The notes: a model not told the origin generated them from the letters alone. A DNA stretch of 64,000 bases from Halorubrum lacusprofundi ATCC 49239 (GCF_000022205.1 NC_012028.1:186001-250000); one strand, 5' to 3'. Numbered from the stretch's first letter, positions 1 to 10,072 are shown. Numbers and translations are program-made.

Positions 1-605
1 GCGAGGACGCCCGAGTCTGCCTGAATCATGAGCGGCACGACGAACACGGTCGTGAGCCCCGACACCAACGCGTACAGGACGCCGATGAGAAACACCATCG
101 GGATCCCGACGAGGAACGCCGTGGCGGGGAGCGTGGGATCGCGTCCGGTCAGGATCGGAACGATGAGTAGTGCGAGCCAGCCGGCGAACAGCGCGATCAT
201 CGGAAGCCCGATTGCGATCCGGAACCCGAACAGACGGAGCCCCTGCCGCCAGCGCCGCCGCCAGTGGCGCCGGAGCGTCACCTCTCCCGTGCGGAGCGAC
301 TCGATCAGCACGAACTCCATGATCGCTCCGATCAGCGCGAACAGCCCGCCGAAGAGGATTCCGGCGGCGACGAGTGCGACGATGAGCGTCATCACGTCGA
401 CCGGGAGGCTGAACGGGAGCTCACCGTTCGAAACGTCTCCCGGTGGCGTCGACGTGTTGAACTGTGCCGTCGGGAAGCTCACGCCGCTCCCGACGAAGAA
501 CACGACAAGCGCGAGCTTCAGCCAGCGGCGGATATTAATTGGCGTCAGAAACTCTCGGGTGACGCCGAACGCTTCCTCGACGTTTTCGACTGCGTGGAGG
601 GCCAT
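1..605 (-). CDS. DUF7544-like membrane protein (C-terminus off window)
   Basis: The minus strand reads from an ATG at 605 through the window edge without a stop. The protein starts MALHAVENVEEAF and has a hydrophobic segment near residues 28-40, a second near 70-95, an Arg-rich cytoplasmic stretch (HWRRRWRQG) and further membrane spans to the edge. This layout fits the haloarchaeal DUF7544 membrane family as I remember it. Function is unknown. The long plus-strand reading frames here lack such structure and are shadows. Confidence 0.75.
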   Translation of the reverse strand, partial: MALHAVENVEEAFGVTREFLTPINIRRWLKLALVVFFVGSGVSFPTAQFNTSTPPGDVSNGELPFSLPVDVMTLIVALVAAGILFGGLFALIGAIMEFVLIESLRTGEVTLRRHWRRRWRQGLRLFGFRIAIGLPMIALFAGWLALLIVPILTGRDPTLPATAFLVGIPMVFLIGVLYALVSGLTTVFVVPLMIQADSGVL

Positions 606-805
606 GAGTCGAAATACTCAAACCAGATAGTTATCCCTTCTGGTGGTTGCCCACAGGAGTTTCTTCGTCACTCCCAACAGGACTGTGGTGAACGCTTCAA
701 TCCAGCATGACGCATTGTATTGTGGTCCGATCTCTCTGTCGCAGAGGAGAGAAAAGATGTCCGAGTCACAAACTGTGTTGCTGTGTCCGTGATGCGCAGA
801 TACGT

Positions 806-2482
806 CTAGCTTCCTAGCGTTCTGGCGGTCGTGTTTTCTGTGCCAGCGGTGCCGTTTGTTGGTGTTCGGATCTCGACCGATTCGTCGTCGTACACAGTCA
901 TGGTCTCGATCACAGTGCCGTTCTCAGCAACCCGTTGGACGATGACTGTCGGCGTCTCTGCAGTCGTTTCACTCGGCTCCGTCTCAGTGGGTGTCTCAAC
1001 CGGAGTCTCACCTGCGAGGAACTGAGTGATTGTGTCTGTCTGTTCGAATGAATCAACATCACCGGACCGTGCGTCGACAAATGCGACATACGCAATCCCG
1101 CTGTTGTCCTCGGGGACGACGCGTACTTGCCAGTACTCTCGATCGTCGATGACTGTAAGGATCGGCTCGGCCGGCGAAAAGCGGTCCCAATCTGTCTGTG
1201 GCGCTGATTGCCTCACGAGGTCCGCTGCTCGCTGTGGGCCGAACAGCGAGTCGGCTGGCACGTACCGTTCGAAGGCGCCGCTTTGGCCGTCGATCGTCCA
1301 CAGCTCCTTGAGTCCCTGTGCGTCGCCGTACGGTTCGACGGCGACGACGTACTGCGGACCCGACTCAGAGAGGATAAAGAACGGCTGATCGTTTCTGTCT
1401 CCGGGAAGCGGTGCAATCTCGATCTCGTCTTCGTGGCTCGTGTATGTGTTGAGAATCCCGTTGCGATACTTTGTCGCTGCGACCGACTGGAGCGCCAGTT
1501 GCTCAGGATACAGCTGCTGATTGTCGAGAATCGGACTGGCAGCAGCCTCGGAAGGCGAGAGCGTTTCGATTGAACCACTTGGATCGATGACAGCGACGCC
1601 TCCCCACTGAGGCGTGGTGTGCGGAAGCGGTGTCAAATGGAACTGCGGCTCCGAGTACGGGACGGCGATATACTGGGTCTCGTTGTGAATGACCATCTTG
1701 GGATCGCCGTAGTCAACGAGATACGCCTGCGATTTGAGGAGTTCCCACCGGTAGTTCCGATGGAAAATCGTTCCAACCCCGATCTCAAGCTCGCCATCAA
1801 CGGACCGTATATTCGCCTGCTGAGTCGTCATATCGACGAGGACGGTTCCGGCCTGTCGTTTGGTGATCGTGTTGAACAGGCCGTCCGGAGCGAGCGGTGC
1901 CGCCCAGTAGGGAGTCCCGTTCACCACGCTAATGTCCGTGTCCCCGACGCGGTACTGCGGCCGGTTGAGCGTGTTCGATGCGTACCGATCGGCGACCGCT
2001 CGCGTGACGATACGCGGGTTGTCGGCATCAACATCGTCGAGTCGCTCAGCGGTGGCCGTCTGACTCATCGTTTGGTCGCTCAAGGTGACGCCAGCGACTG
2101 CGTTGGCGACGGGCATCAGCGCAACCGCAGCGATCACGAGTACAACCACCCCGACACGGAGTGGGGTAATCGTGTGGTCACTGCTGGAGAGCGTGTTGAC
2201 GACGATCTCAACGCGACCGCCCGACCGTGCGGTGACCCACGCGGCGACGCTGCCGGCAACGATACCAAGCAACAGTAGCGGCGTCGTGTACACCGTGTAG
2301 ATGAGTCCGTGGAGCCACGGCCGGAAGAACCACCCTATGGCGACAGCAACGAGTCCACCAACACCAAGCAGTATCCACGGTGGGTTTGAATCGGGCTGAC
2401 CCGAGTCGGTTGGTGGCCAGTCGGTGAGCTCGTCATCGGATGACTGTTCGTCTGAATCGTCGGATGGAGGGCGTGGTGGCAT
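806..2482 (-). CDS. haloarchaeal membrane protein with large soluble domain
   Basis: A 558-aa acidic protein. The N-terminal ~30 residues are Asp/Ser-rich. Three hydrophobic segments follow (about residues 35-57, 62-84 and 107-130), then a ~350-residue soluble domain with many Tyr/Trp and repeated strand-like stretches, and a Thr/Glu/Pro-rich tail after residue ~480. The topology suggests a membrane-anchored protein with an outside domain. No catalytic motif is visible and I do not recognise the family. It is separated from the gene at 605 by about 200 bp with no ORF I believe. Confidence 0.7.
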   Translation of the reverse strand: MPPRPPSDDSDEQSSDDELTDWPPTDSGQPDSNPPWILLGVGGLVAVAIGWFFRPWLHGLIYTVYTTPLLLLGIVAGSVAAWVTARSGGRVEIVVNTLSSSDHTITPLRVGVVVLVIAAVALMPVANAVAGVTLSDQTMSQTATAERLDDVDADNPRIVTRAVADRYASNTLNRPQYRVGDTDISVVNGTPYWAAPLAPDGLFNTITKRQAGTVLVDMTTQQANIRSVDGELEIGVGTIFHRNYRWELLKSQAYLVDYGDPKMVIHNETQYIAVPYSEPQFHLTPLPHTTPQWGGVAVIDPSGSIETLSPSEAAASPILDNQQLYPEQLALQSVAATKYRNGILNTYTSHEDEIEIAPLPGDRNDQPFFILSESGPQYVVAVEPYGDAQGLKELWTIDGQSGAFERYVPADSLFGPQRAADLVRQSAPQTDWDRFSPAEPILTVIDDREYWQVRVVPEDNSGIAYVAFVDARSGDVDSFEQTDTITQFLAGETPVETPTETEPSETTAETPTVIVQRVAENGTVIETMTVYDDESVEIRTPTNGTAGTENTTARTLGS

Positions 2483-2748
2483 TAGTCTGAATCGTGAGAT
2501 TATGATTTTGAAACTGGTACGTGCGGTGTTATGAGTTCATCAACTCGGATCGACGGAGCATCAAGACAACTCGCCGATTGGGAGGGGGAACCTGATCGAA
2601 CCACGAGATGGGGTGATTCCTACCAATAAATAAGTATTGGACAAATAGTCTCGTTGGATTTTATTCCTCAAACGGTAGGATAGATTAGCTCTGTTGAAAC
2701 CTCTGCAGTTGATCGGTTCCACACACTCAATCGTTCAGTACAGACCGC

Positions 2749-2877
2749 TCAGATACCGATCGCCATGAGCAGTATCGGGATGTTGCGGTCACCAGCAATG
2801 AGCGAACCTATCGCTGGCCCTCCCATAGAAGCTCCAATTACGGCGGATAAGCCAGTATAACTGTATAGATCCTCCAT
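2749..2877 (-). CDS. possible 42-aa small membrane protein
   Basis: A short reading frame from an ATG at 2877: a polar start (MEDLYSYTG), then a Gly/Ala/Ile/Leu-rich stretch (SAVIGASMGGPAIG), a short charged loop (GDRN) and a second hydrophobic stretch ending at TGA. It resembles the many two-helix micro membrane proteins of haloarchaea. It lies divergent to the small membrane gene at 2936 with 58 bp between the starts. Evidence is composition and layout only. The remaining 2483-2748 shows nothing I can call. Confidence 0.35.
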   Translation of the reverse strand: MEDLYSYTGLSAVIGASMGGPAIGSLIAGDRNIPILLMAIGI

Positions 2878-2935
2878 AGGTGAGGTAATAACTTTTCTCA
2901 CACACATTTATCCGCCAGTGAGTCGTCTCGGACGT

Positions 2936-3124
2936 ATGGAGACTCAATTGCGCATGTATCTGGCAGGAACTATCGCTGCAGTGGCTGCGTTTCTCTTCGT
3001 TTCTCTGGCCTTCTCAGGACAGTTCAACTTCATACACGGAGGGGTGTACATCGTGTTCTTCATTGTGGTGATGGTCGTCTTCGCCAACTTCGTCAAGTGG
3101 GCCGAGTCGCTCGAATTCAACTGA
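2936..3124 (+). CDS. small two-helix membrane protein
   Basis: A 62-aa protein starting METQLRMYL, with two hydrophobic helices (about residues 8-28 and 33-52) separated by a short polar loop. The ATG at 2936 is preferred over the GTG at 2918 because an ATTTA TATA-like box lies about 25-30 nt upstream, which would give a leaderless transcript. Hypothetical; function unknown. Confidence 0.6.
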   Translation: METQLRMYLAGTIAAVAAFLFVSLAFSGQFNFIHGGVYIVFFIVVMVVFANFVKWAESLEFN

Positions 3125-3244
3125 CGGAGCTACCCGAAGGATGCGTGGTCAAGTTTCTGTATTGACCGCAACCAGACCTGACTGTATCACCTACTGCGGA
3201 TTTCCACAGAACCGATTAGATCGGATCGTACCGCCGTTTTATAT

Positions 3245-3496
3245 ATGATTCTCGTGGTTACATTGGATATGGCCCTCCACAACCCCTTCCGAGAAGCCTC
3301 ACGACTCCTTCGTGAGCAACTGCTACTGTCCGTCCCGATGACGGTCACCGCCGTCCATCAGACCCCACAGCTGTTCTTCGAGATCCTTCCTCCGGTGATC
3401 TCTCTCGGTAGGGCAGACGAGACCTCATCGCGGTCAAACGCGACGACGGCCGACCGCTGCTCCAATGGGTTCGTCAACCCACACCTCTCCCAGTGA
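3245..3496 (+). CDS. hypothetical short ORF overlapping the next start
   Basis: An 83-aa ORF preceded by a TTTATATA box and overlapping the next gene's ATG in an ATGA-like arrangement (its TGA at 3494-3496). The first half looks protein-like (hydrophobic with regular charged residues). The second half is Ser/Arg/Thr-rich and looks like out-of-frame sequence. It may be the start of a gene that shifts frame further on, like the following one. Confidence 0.3.
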   Translation: MILVVTLDMALHNPFREASRLLREQLLLSVPMTVTAVHQTPQLFFEILPPVISLGRADETSSRSNATTADRCSNGFVNPHLSQ

Positions 3497-4210
3497 TGCT
3501 GTTCACGGTCGTCGGGAGCGGCTTCGTCGCGCTCGGTCTTGCGATCGGCTGGTATGGGATCCGACCGCTTGCGGTCGTCCCGAGTGTCCTCCGTGCCACC
3601 GTCAGAGACCCAAGTGACCAACACCGGCTCCTTCGTCGTATGCTGCGGGATTGCGAATGAATCAGCCGAGGCCCTTACGACTCCGTTCACGGGATCACGG
3701 TGCCTCGGTTTCGAGTTCGAGATTACCGAACGGCAACCGTTCGGGATCGGGATCCCGTGGTTTCAGGCCTATCTCGACGGCGGGGTGGCGACGCGTCCGT
3801 TCACCCTCAACGGTCCGGCCGGGACTCTCGATGTCGTCCCATCCGCCAAACGGTTCGCGCTCGATACGGAATCGACTGTCATCACCGTCGGTGGCAGTGA
3901 AACGCCGCCCGAGCGCATCCAACGGTTCGTCGACGTGCGAGACGAACTCGAACCCGTTGCGAGATGGGTACGGATTATCCCGGGACTCGGGACGCGGCGC
4001 TACGTCGAACGTCGGATCGCTCCCGGCGAGGAGTATCTTATCGCGGGACACACGGAACGGCAGCAGAACGAGATCCTCCTGGAGGGTGATCTCGTCATCA
4101 CCGATCGCTCCCCGAGACGGTTCGCGTTCGCACGGCTCTGGCGGGCAGTGTTCCCGACGGTGGTCGCGCTGGCTTTCGTCGCTGTCGGAGTCGGAGGCAT
4201 CGCCCTATGA
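3496..4210 (+). pseudogene. membrane protein with a frameshift (MULAN/GIDE-like core)
   Basis: The frame from ATG 3496 encodes an N-terminal membrane helix (GFVALGLAIGWYGIRPLAV) but stops at 3660. The next frame carries a well-conserved-looking core from about 3610 to 4210: TGSFVVCCGIA, then a stretch ending CLGFEFEITE, a strand-rich middle, and a C-terminal helix (FPTVVALAFVAVG). Membrane helix, strand-rich core and helix resemble haloarchaeal homologues of the GIDE/MULAN membrane domain. The two halves join if one base is lost or gained near 3600-3625, so this is a frameshifted gene or a sequencing error. It is upstream of the ABC genes and probably in their operon. Confidence 0.55.
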
Positions 4211-4247
4211 CCGACTGCGGTACGAACCTGACTATCCATCCGTTACA

Positions 4248-5087
4248 ATGACACGAGACACAGACGCCATCGAGACGCGTGAACTGACGAAACGGTTCGG
4301 GACAGAGATTGCCGTCGACGGGCTCAATCTCACCGTCGACCACGGCACAGTGTACGGCTTCCTCGGACCGAACGGGGCCGGAAAAACGACGACGATGCGG
4401 ATGTTGACGTCGCTGACGCGGCCCACCGACGGCGAGGCATGGATCAACGGGAATCCCGTATCTGATCGTGATGCGATCAGGGCATCGATCGGGTATCTTC
4501 CCGAGGAACCGCCGGTTTTTGACGAACTCACCGGCCGCGAACAGCTCGAGTACTTTGGTCGACTTCGTGATCTCCCTGCCGCCGAGATGGAGACCCGGAT
4601 TACAGACTGGTTGGATCGGTTCGATCTCAGCGACGACGCCGACAAGCGGATTGACGACTACTCGAAGGGCATGCGCCAAAAGGTTGGGCTGATTCAGGCG
4701 CTGTTACACGATCCCGACGTCGTGTTCCTTGACGAGCCGACCAGCGGACTGGACCCGCGGGCGGCTCGGACCGTCCTCGACGTCATCGCGGACCTGACCG
4801 ACGACGGCCACACGGTGTTCCTCTCGACGCACATCCTCTCGGTCGTCGAGGAACTCGCGGACGTCGTCGGCGTCCTCTATGAGGGTGACCTCGTTACCGA
4901 GGGATCACCCACAGAGCTGACGGCACGGATGGAAGCGGAGGAGGGAACGACCCTCGAAGACGTGTTCCTCTCGGTCACCGCCGAACCCGGACCGGCAGCT
5001 TCCGAATCGGCTCCCAGAAACACCGGAGACGCTGCGGCCCGACAAGACGGACGAGTCGATGACGACGGAAGGGTCGAGGACCGATGA
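4248..5087 (+). CDS. ABC transporter ATP-binding protein
   Basis: A 279-aa ABC-2 type ATPase. It has a Walker A (GPNGAGKTT, about residues 39-47), a Q-loop region, the signature region YSKGMRQKVGLIQAL (signature about residues 136-140), a Walker B (VVFLDEPTSGLD) and a switch His in LSTHIL. It ends in an Asp/Arg-rich tail. The start at 4248 is the first ATG giving a normal N-terminus. It overlaps the permease start by 4 nt (ATGA), so the two are translationally coupled. The substrate cannot be read from sequence; such pairs are usually exporters. Confidence 0.9.
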   Translation: MTRDTDAIETRELTKRFGTEIAVDGLNLTVDHGTVYGFLGPNGAGKTTTMRMLTSLTRPTDGEAWINGNPVSDRDAIRASIGYLPEEPPVFDELTGREQLEYFGRLRDLPAAEMETRITDWLDRFDLSDDADKRIDDYSKGMRQKVGLIQALLHDPDVVFLDEPTSGLDPRAARTVLDVIADLTDDGHTVFLSTHILSVVEELADVVGVLYEGDLVTEGSPTELTARMEAEEGTTLEDVFLSVTAEPGPAASESAPRNTGDAAARQDGRVDDDGRVEDR

Positions 5088-6697
5088 CGCGAGCGAAACG
5101 TCTGCGGCTCATTGCCCGGGCCGAACTCCGCCGTCGCTGGCGGACGATGAAGGGGAACACAACGCAGTTGTTGGCGCTTGCGTTCGCGGGCATCATGCTG
5201 CTTCCGTTCTCGATCGGCGGGGTGTTCGGGGCATATCTCGCCGGCGGGTTCGTTGCCGGAAGCGAGACCGAGCCACTCATCGAATGGGCCCGGGTGGCGT
5301 TCGTCTACGGGTGGATATTCGTGGTCGGATTCGGTGGATACCGCGCGTACGCCGTGGCGCTCCGTCCCGACAACCTCGACGGCCTGTTGACGGCGGTTTC
5401 ACACCGGGACCTGATCAGTGGCCTCCTCCTCACCGAACTCGCGCTCTGGTCCGCGTTCTTCCTCACAGTCGGCAGCGCCGCCTCGGTCGCGTTCGCCGTC
5501 GGTGCCGGCTCACTACTCACGATCCCCGCCCTGTTGCTCACATTGTGTCTCTTACTTGCGACCGGGATCCCAGCCGGCTTCATCATCGCACTCGGGGTGC
5601 GAAACGCCGGCGTTCGATCGCGGCTGCTCAGCCGCCTTCGAACGCTGTTTCTCGTCCTGCTCGGTATCGGGTACTTCGCGCTGATCTTCACGAACGCGTT
5701 TGCGTCAGCCCTGGAACCGATCTATCGAGTGCTCTCGCCGACGCCGATCGACTGGTTCGGGGATCTCGCCGCACTGGGGCTCGGTGTTGGGGCGTCACCG
5801 TTCAGAGCGATCGGCGCGGTGGGGTTCACAGGCGTGTTCGTCGTTGTAGCGGTCGTGTCCCTGTACCGACTTTCAGAGTGGCTCTGGTACGCTGATGGCG
5901 TTCACATCACTCACGAGGTCGAGCGATCGGACGATAGATCTTCGCGGTTCAACGGGCTCTCACGAATTCTTTCACAGCCAGTCTTCGGTGTCGTCGTAGC
6001 CGACTGGAAACGTGCCCGCCGGTCGCCGATCTCGTTGTCGTTCGCGTTGTATCCCCTGATCGTCCTCGCCGGCCCGATTGTCACGGCCGTCCAAACAGGG
6101 GAGATCGGAACTGGGCTGCCGTTGTGGGTTTTACTCACTGGAACGTGGGTTGCCGGGTCGTTGTTCGCGCTTAACGTGGTGGGCCAAGAGGGCGCAGCGC
6201 TCCCTGTCACATTGCTCTCAGAGGCCCCCGAGCGCTCACTGGTCACCGGACACGTCCTCTCTGGTGCCCTCCTGATAGCCCCGATAACCGTCGCAGCGAC
6301 CGTCACCGCGGGAATTCTGAGTCCGCATTCGGTACCAGTCGTTGCGAGCCTCGGCGTGTCAGCGCTCGTCTTGTCGGCCGTATCGGGAGCGATCGGGACC
6401 GGAATAGGTGTCGGCCTTCCGCGTTTTGAGGCTGTCAGCGTCTCTCGAAGTACCAAAGCAATCGTTCCTAGCGCCTTCGCGTTCGCAATCTACTCGGTCG
6501 CGGTACTCATCGTTGCGCTCCCAGCCGTTATCGCTCACTCTGGTATTGCTGGCCACGCGCTCGCTTCGGCCGTCGGCGTCAACCGGTTCGTGATCGGTCT
6601 CAGTGGGACACTTGTTTCGGCTGTATTCGCGTGTCTCGTCGGTATCGTCTCAATGTACGTCGCACGAGACCGTGTTCGCAACTATCGTCTCGGGTGA
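5084..6697 (+). CDS. ABC-2 type transporter permease
   Basis: A 537-aa polytopic protein with about 12 hydrophobic segments, in two blocks separated by a charged cytoplasmic stretch around residues 275-310 (VERSDDRSSRFNG). It has no ATP-binding motif, so it is the membrane partner of the overlapping ATPase gene. Its length fits haloarchaeal ABC-2 permeases made as a single long chain. Substrate unknown. Confidence 0.85.
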   Translation: MTRAKRLRLIARAELRRRWRTMKGNTTQLLALAFAGIMLLPFSIGGVFGAYLAGGFVAGSETEPLIEWARVAFVYGWIFVVGFGGYRAYAVALRPDNLDGLLTAVSHRDLISGLLLTELALWSAFFLTVGSAASVAFAVGAGSLLTIPALLLTLCLLLATGIPAGFIIALGVRNAGVRSRLLSRLRTLFLVLLGIGYFALIFTNAFASALEPIYRVLSPTPIDWFGDLAALGLGVGASPFRAIGAVGFTGVFVVVAVVSLYRLSEWLWYADGVHITHEVERSDDRSSRFNGLSRILSQPVFGVVVADWKRARRSPISLSFALYPLIVLAGPIVTAVQTGEIGTGLPLWVLLTGTWVAGSLFALNVVGQEGAALPVTLLSEAPERSLVTGHVLSGALLIAPITVAATVTAGILSPHSVPVVASLGVSALVLSAVSGAIGTGIGVGLPRFEAVSVSRSTKAIVPSAFAFAIYSVAVLIVALPAVIAHSGIAGHALASAVGVNRFVIGLSGTLVSAVFACLVGIVSMYVARDRVRNYRLG

Positions 6698-6733
6698 GCA
6701 ACCTGTCACTGGTCTCGGTGTCGTCGAGCTGAC

Positions 6734-7135
6734 TCACTCGACCCTAATTTGACCGACCACCCGCGGTAGACACCCCTCCTTCGGCTCGGCGTCTGAGTAG
6801 TGGTCCGCGACCAGGTCGATGACGTCGACATCTGTATAACTGGCCGGTGCGCTCGCAGATGCTTCGAGCCCCCCATGACCAACTGCGCGGGTCCGATCTG
6901 AGGCCCGATACACCCCTCCCAAGATCCGGTCGTTCCGGCTGTAAAAGTTGAAACAGGAGCGTCGATCGCCGCAATAGCCGACCCGTATCGCCCGTCGCCC
7001 CCGACACTGTCGTTCGGAATCGCCCCACCGAACAGCGATACCGAGGCGACGGCGTCTGTCCGACCACGGTCGGCGAATTCGCGGAGCGTTGCTCCTGTCA
7101 CGTGGACACCGAGTGAGTGAGCGAACAGATGGGTC
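6734..7135 (-). pseudogene. decayed alpha/beta hydrolase, C-terminal part
   Basis: One minus frame reads FAHSLGVHVTGATLREF, with the nucleophile-elbow pattern xHSLG, then DAVASVSLFGGAIPNDS and AAIDAPVS. Another frame then continues NFYSRNDRILG and VGHGGLEAS and ends LPRVVGQIRVE. These pieces follow one another in the order expected for a haloarchaeal alpha/beta hydrolase, so at least one frameshift is present near 6960. The N-terminal half is missing; the sequence runs into the next gene's upstream region near 7135-7200. Confidence 0.6.
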
Positions 7136-7210
7136 GTCGCCCGTCATCGTCCGCCCACGCCTGTGGCTGAGTAGGATAGGGTATTTCAGTAGAGCAACTA
7201 ACTGTGGGAT

Positions 7211-7592
7211 ATGAAGTGCCCTCCAAATGACAGCACTCGACGACAATCGCTTCAGGTGATCGGTGGTATCGGTATTACAGCCACCGCTGGGTGTCTCACG
7301 TCGTTTTCACGATTGGACTCCTGTTCAAACTCGAACGAGGGCGGTTTTTCATTAGACGAAGCAACGGTGACCGGTATCTCCAACGAGTTTAGCACACCTC
7401 TCGATGGGTTGCCTCACGCTACACAAGTCGCCGTTGCCGACGCACTCAATGCGGATTCTGGTGAATCTACTTCCCGGGGATACTACTCTCCGGATCCACG
7501 GACTGACTTCGTCGTCACGGGACCTGAAGCACACTACTCTCGTATCGAAACAACCGATCACGACGGAACACAGACGACCGGTTACGAATACT
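7211..7592 (+). pseudogene. lipoprotein gene truncated by ISH3
   Basis: Starts MKCPPNDSTRRQSLQ and has a hydrophobic segment ending in a lipobox (ATAGC) near residues 25-30. RR before the hydrophobic stretch suggests Tat export. The mature part has a pattern (YYSPDPRTDFVVTGPEAHY) common to haloarchaeal surface lipoproteins. The frame enters the ISH3 left tip at 7593 and ends eight codons later, so the C-terminal part is lost. The missing half is not elsewhere in this window. Confidence 0.6.
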
Positions 7593-8991
7593 CAGTACTT
7601 CACAAAGCCGCTTAGTTAGAACGTCTGCTTGCTGAAGGTGTGTCTAAAACCAAACAAGCAGACGGTGAGATCCACGAGGACCAGCTTCTTAACTTTCTCG
7701 TCAACCGCCTTGACGAGGAAGTTTCGCTCTCGTTAGCCAATAACGCTGAAATCACTGCTGAAGACATCTATGAGGTCCTCGTCGGCGCTTGCGCCGACGG
7801 GACCTCTGTCTCTACGCTCTGTGCGTCGAGCCAGAACTCACCCGCTGGGAACACGGTCCTCTACCATCTTCGGACGAAGTTCGAGCCGGAACGGCTCGAA
7901 CGAGTCGCTAACACGCTCCTGCGAAAGGATCTCGATGAATTGCTCCCCGAACAGGTGGAGGTCTGCGCAGACCTCCACCTGCGGCCCTACTACGGTGACG
8001 AAGACGACACAGACGGCCTCTATCACTCGGTAGCGAAGCGTGGAACCACTGCGTTCCACGCCTATGCCACACTCTACGCGCGTGTGAAGAACAAACGCTA
8101 CACGCTGGCGGTACGCCGTCTCAAAGACGGCGATACCGCAAGTAGTGTCCTCGCTGAGTTCTTCGGTGTCCTCGACGGCCTTGACGCCGGGGTCAAGGCC
8201 GTCTACCTTGATCGCGGATTCTACGACAGTAAGTGTCTCACGCTGCTTCAGGCGCACAATTACGCGTACGTGATCCCGATCATCCGGTGGGGTGAGGCGA
8301 TTCAGCAAGAGCTCTCGGAAGGATGGAGTCGCGTCATTCAGCATGATCTGACGGGGAAACTCGACGGTCACAGCTGGACCGTCGATTTTCCCGTCTACAT
8401 CGACTGTACGTACCTAAATGGGAAGTATGACGAGAACGGTGTGGCGCGTCACGGCTACGCCGCTGACGCGCCGTTCATCGACTCACCACGGGACGCTCGA
8501 TACCACTACTCGAAACGCTTCGGTATCGAGTCAAGCTATCGCTTGTTTGAGCAAGCGATAGCGACAACGACAACACGAGATCCAACGGTACGGCTGCTGT
8601 ACGTGGTGGTGAGTCTCCTCTTACAGAACGTCTGGCGGTACCTTCACTACGAGTATGTGGCGACGCCCCGCCGAGGCGGGCGTCGCCTCTGGTGGTGGCC
8701 GTACAAGGAGTTCGTCAATATGATTCGACGAGCTGCGTGGACGGCCCTCGCGGTGCGTCGGGCCGTCCCCGCGAATCGGCCACCTGACGACCGATTCCAC
8801 CGCTAACCACCGACCGAGCAAGCCAGCGGAGTGAGTGGCGACGCTGTCGCGTCGGCGGCTGACCGCCGCCGACAGCGACAGCTCTCCGTCGATCCGTCCG
8901 TAATTCTCTCGTCGAGACCGTCAGTACAACCGCTTCGACACAGAACTCAGGCCGCAGAAACAGCTAGCCGAGGATGCTTTGTGAGGTACTG
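7593..8991 (+). mobile_element. ISH3 copy 1
   Basis: 1399 bp bounded by near-perfect terminal inverted repeats: CAGTACTTCACAAAGC at the left and, reverse-complemented, CAGTACCTCACAAAGC at the right. It contains one transposase gene. The flanking five bases differ (ATACT left, AGAAC right), so there is no target duplication. Interestingly ATACT is also the right flank of copy 2. The 180 bp after the transposase gene contain a GC-rich inverted repeat around 8840-8880. Both neighbouring genes are cut exactly at its ends. Confidence 0.92.
7640..8806 (+). CDS. ISH3 family transposase (IS4 superfamily)
   Basis: A 388-aa DDE transposase starting at GTG. Candidate catalytic acids are in ADLHLRPYYG and VYLDRGFYD and in the C-terminal YSKRFGIESSYR, which fits the Y-(2)-R-(3)-E signature of IS4-type enzymes. 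The C-terminus is basic and Trp-rich. The protein is the same in all three copies of the window, so amplification is recent. I recognise the family from haloarchaeal ISH3 elements. Confidence 0.93.
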   Translation: MSKTKQADGEIHEDQLLNFLVNRLDEEVSLSLANNAEITAEDIYEVLVGACADGTSVSTLCASSQNSPAGNTVLYHLRTKFEPERLERVANTLLRKDLDELLPEQVEVCADLHLRPYYGDEDDTDGLYHSVAKRGTTAFHAYATLYARVKNKRYTLAVRRLKDGDTASSVLAEFFGVLDGLDAGVKAVYLDRGFYDSKCLTLLQAHNYAYVIPIIRWGEAIQQELSEGWSRVIQHDLTGKLDGHSWTVDFPVYIDCTYLNGKYDENGVARHGYAADAPFIDSPRDARYHYSKRFGIESSYRLFEQAIATTTTRDPTVRLLYVVVSLLLQNVWRYLHYEYVATPRRGGRRLWWWPYKEFVNMIRRAAWTALAVRRAVPANRPPDDRFHR

Positions 8992-8992
8992 A

Positions 8993-10072
8993 GAACGGAT
9001 CGAGCAGATTGGGAGTCGGTCAACGAAGCGTGTTGCTGGTGGTGTGAACGCGAGTATTTCTGGGGTGGGCGCAAAGGTAGAGGGCGAACAGGTTGAGATG
9101 GGGGAGAATTCATCCGAAGTGGTACACAACTACGCGATTCAGTCACTCTTCGACCAGTTAGATCAGCATCGACGGCACGACGAGGATGTTGGCCTCATCG
9201 ATTCGGACGAGGAAACCGAGATAGATGTGTCCGAAGTAATCCGAGGGAAGATCCTTCGGGTTGATGTTGAACTGGAGACGCACTATCTATACCGATTTTA
9301 TAAGGTGATGATGTATCTCCAAGAGAATATTCCTGAGGCAGTTGGTCCAGAGGACGAAGATGTCCTGGAGCTTATCGAATCAATGTTTGGGGCAGAGATC
9401 CCGGTGAGTGGACGCGTTCTCGATTACCAGGTGAAGAACGGGAGAATTCAGCCAGGTGACCCGGACGATTCTGACGGAGAGCCACTCCATATCGTGGGTC
9501 AACTGAACGCCCTGAAGCTCTGGCAAGACGTTCCTGATGCCCTGTTTGACGAGGAAGAATACACAGTGTTCTGTCGTGTCGAGGAGACGTATGACGAAGA
9601 GTCGTGGCACCCGCTAAGCCTCGCACAGAAAATCGAAACAGTCTCTCCGCCGCTGGCTCAGCTATTAACCCAATTTATGGAACGTGCGGCGGCCCTCGCC
9701 AAAGAGGAGGCGAGCGAACAGTTCAGTGACGATACAGACCTAGACGATTGGATAGATACGCTCGCTGAATTTGATGAACGAGCAGGGATTGACGAGGTCG
9801 GGGACGATCTTCATCGCGGGTTCATAACCGAGTATGTAGTTGAAGAAGGAGTCCCAACACTCTCCCCCTATGGCGGAACAGAACTGATTGACTTTTACAC
9901 TGATTATGCGACGTATCTTCGAGACCACGATGTCTCCCTCTCGAAGGATGACGAAGCAGAAGCTACTGACTACATGATATTCGAGGAACGCAGGTCTATG
10001 GGTAGTGAAGGAGAAGCTATCGATGTTGATGCCCTCCAAATCGAATCGCAAATAGTAGCCATCTATTGGTGA
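8993..10072 (+). pseudogene. DUF6414-like protein lacking its N-terminus
   Basis: The frame is open right from the ISH3 end (ERIEQIGSRSTKRVAGG) through 360 residues to IVAIYW and a stop. The first ATG-like start is internal, a GTG at 9044. The N-terminal ~30 residues expected for this family were evidently removed when the IS landed or recombined. The overall pattern (an RxSTKRVAGG motif, SxVVHNYAIQSLF, and an IYW end) matches my memory of haloarchaeal DUF6414 proteins. A 342-aa product from 9044 is possible. Confidence 0.5.
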
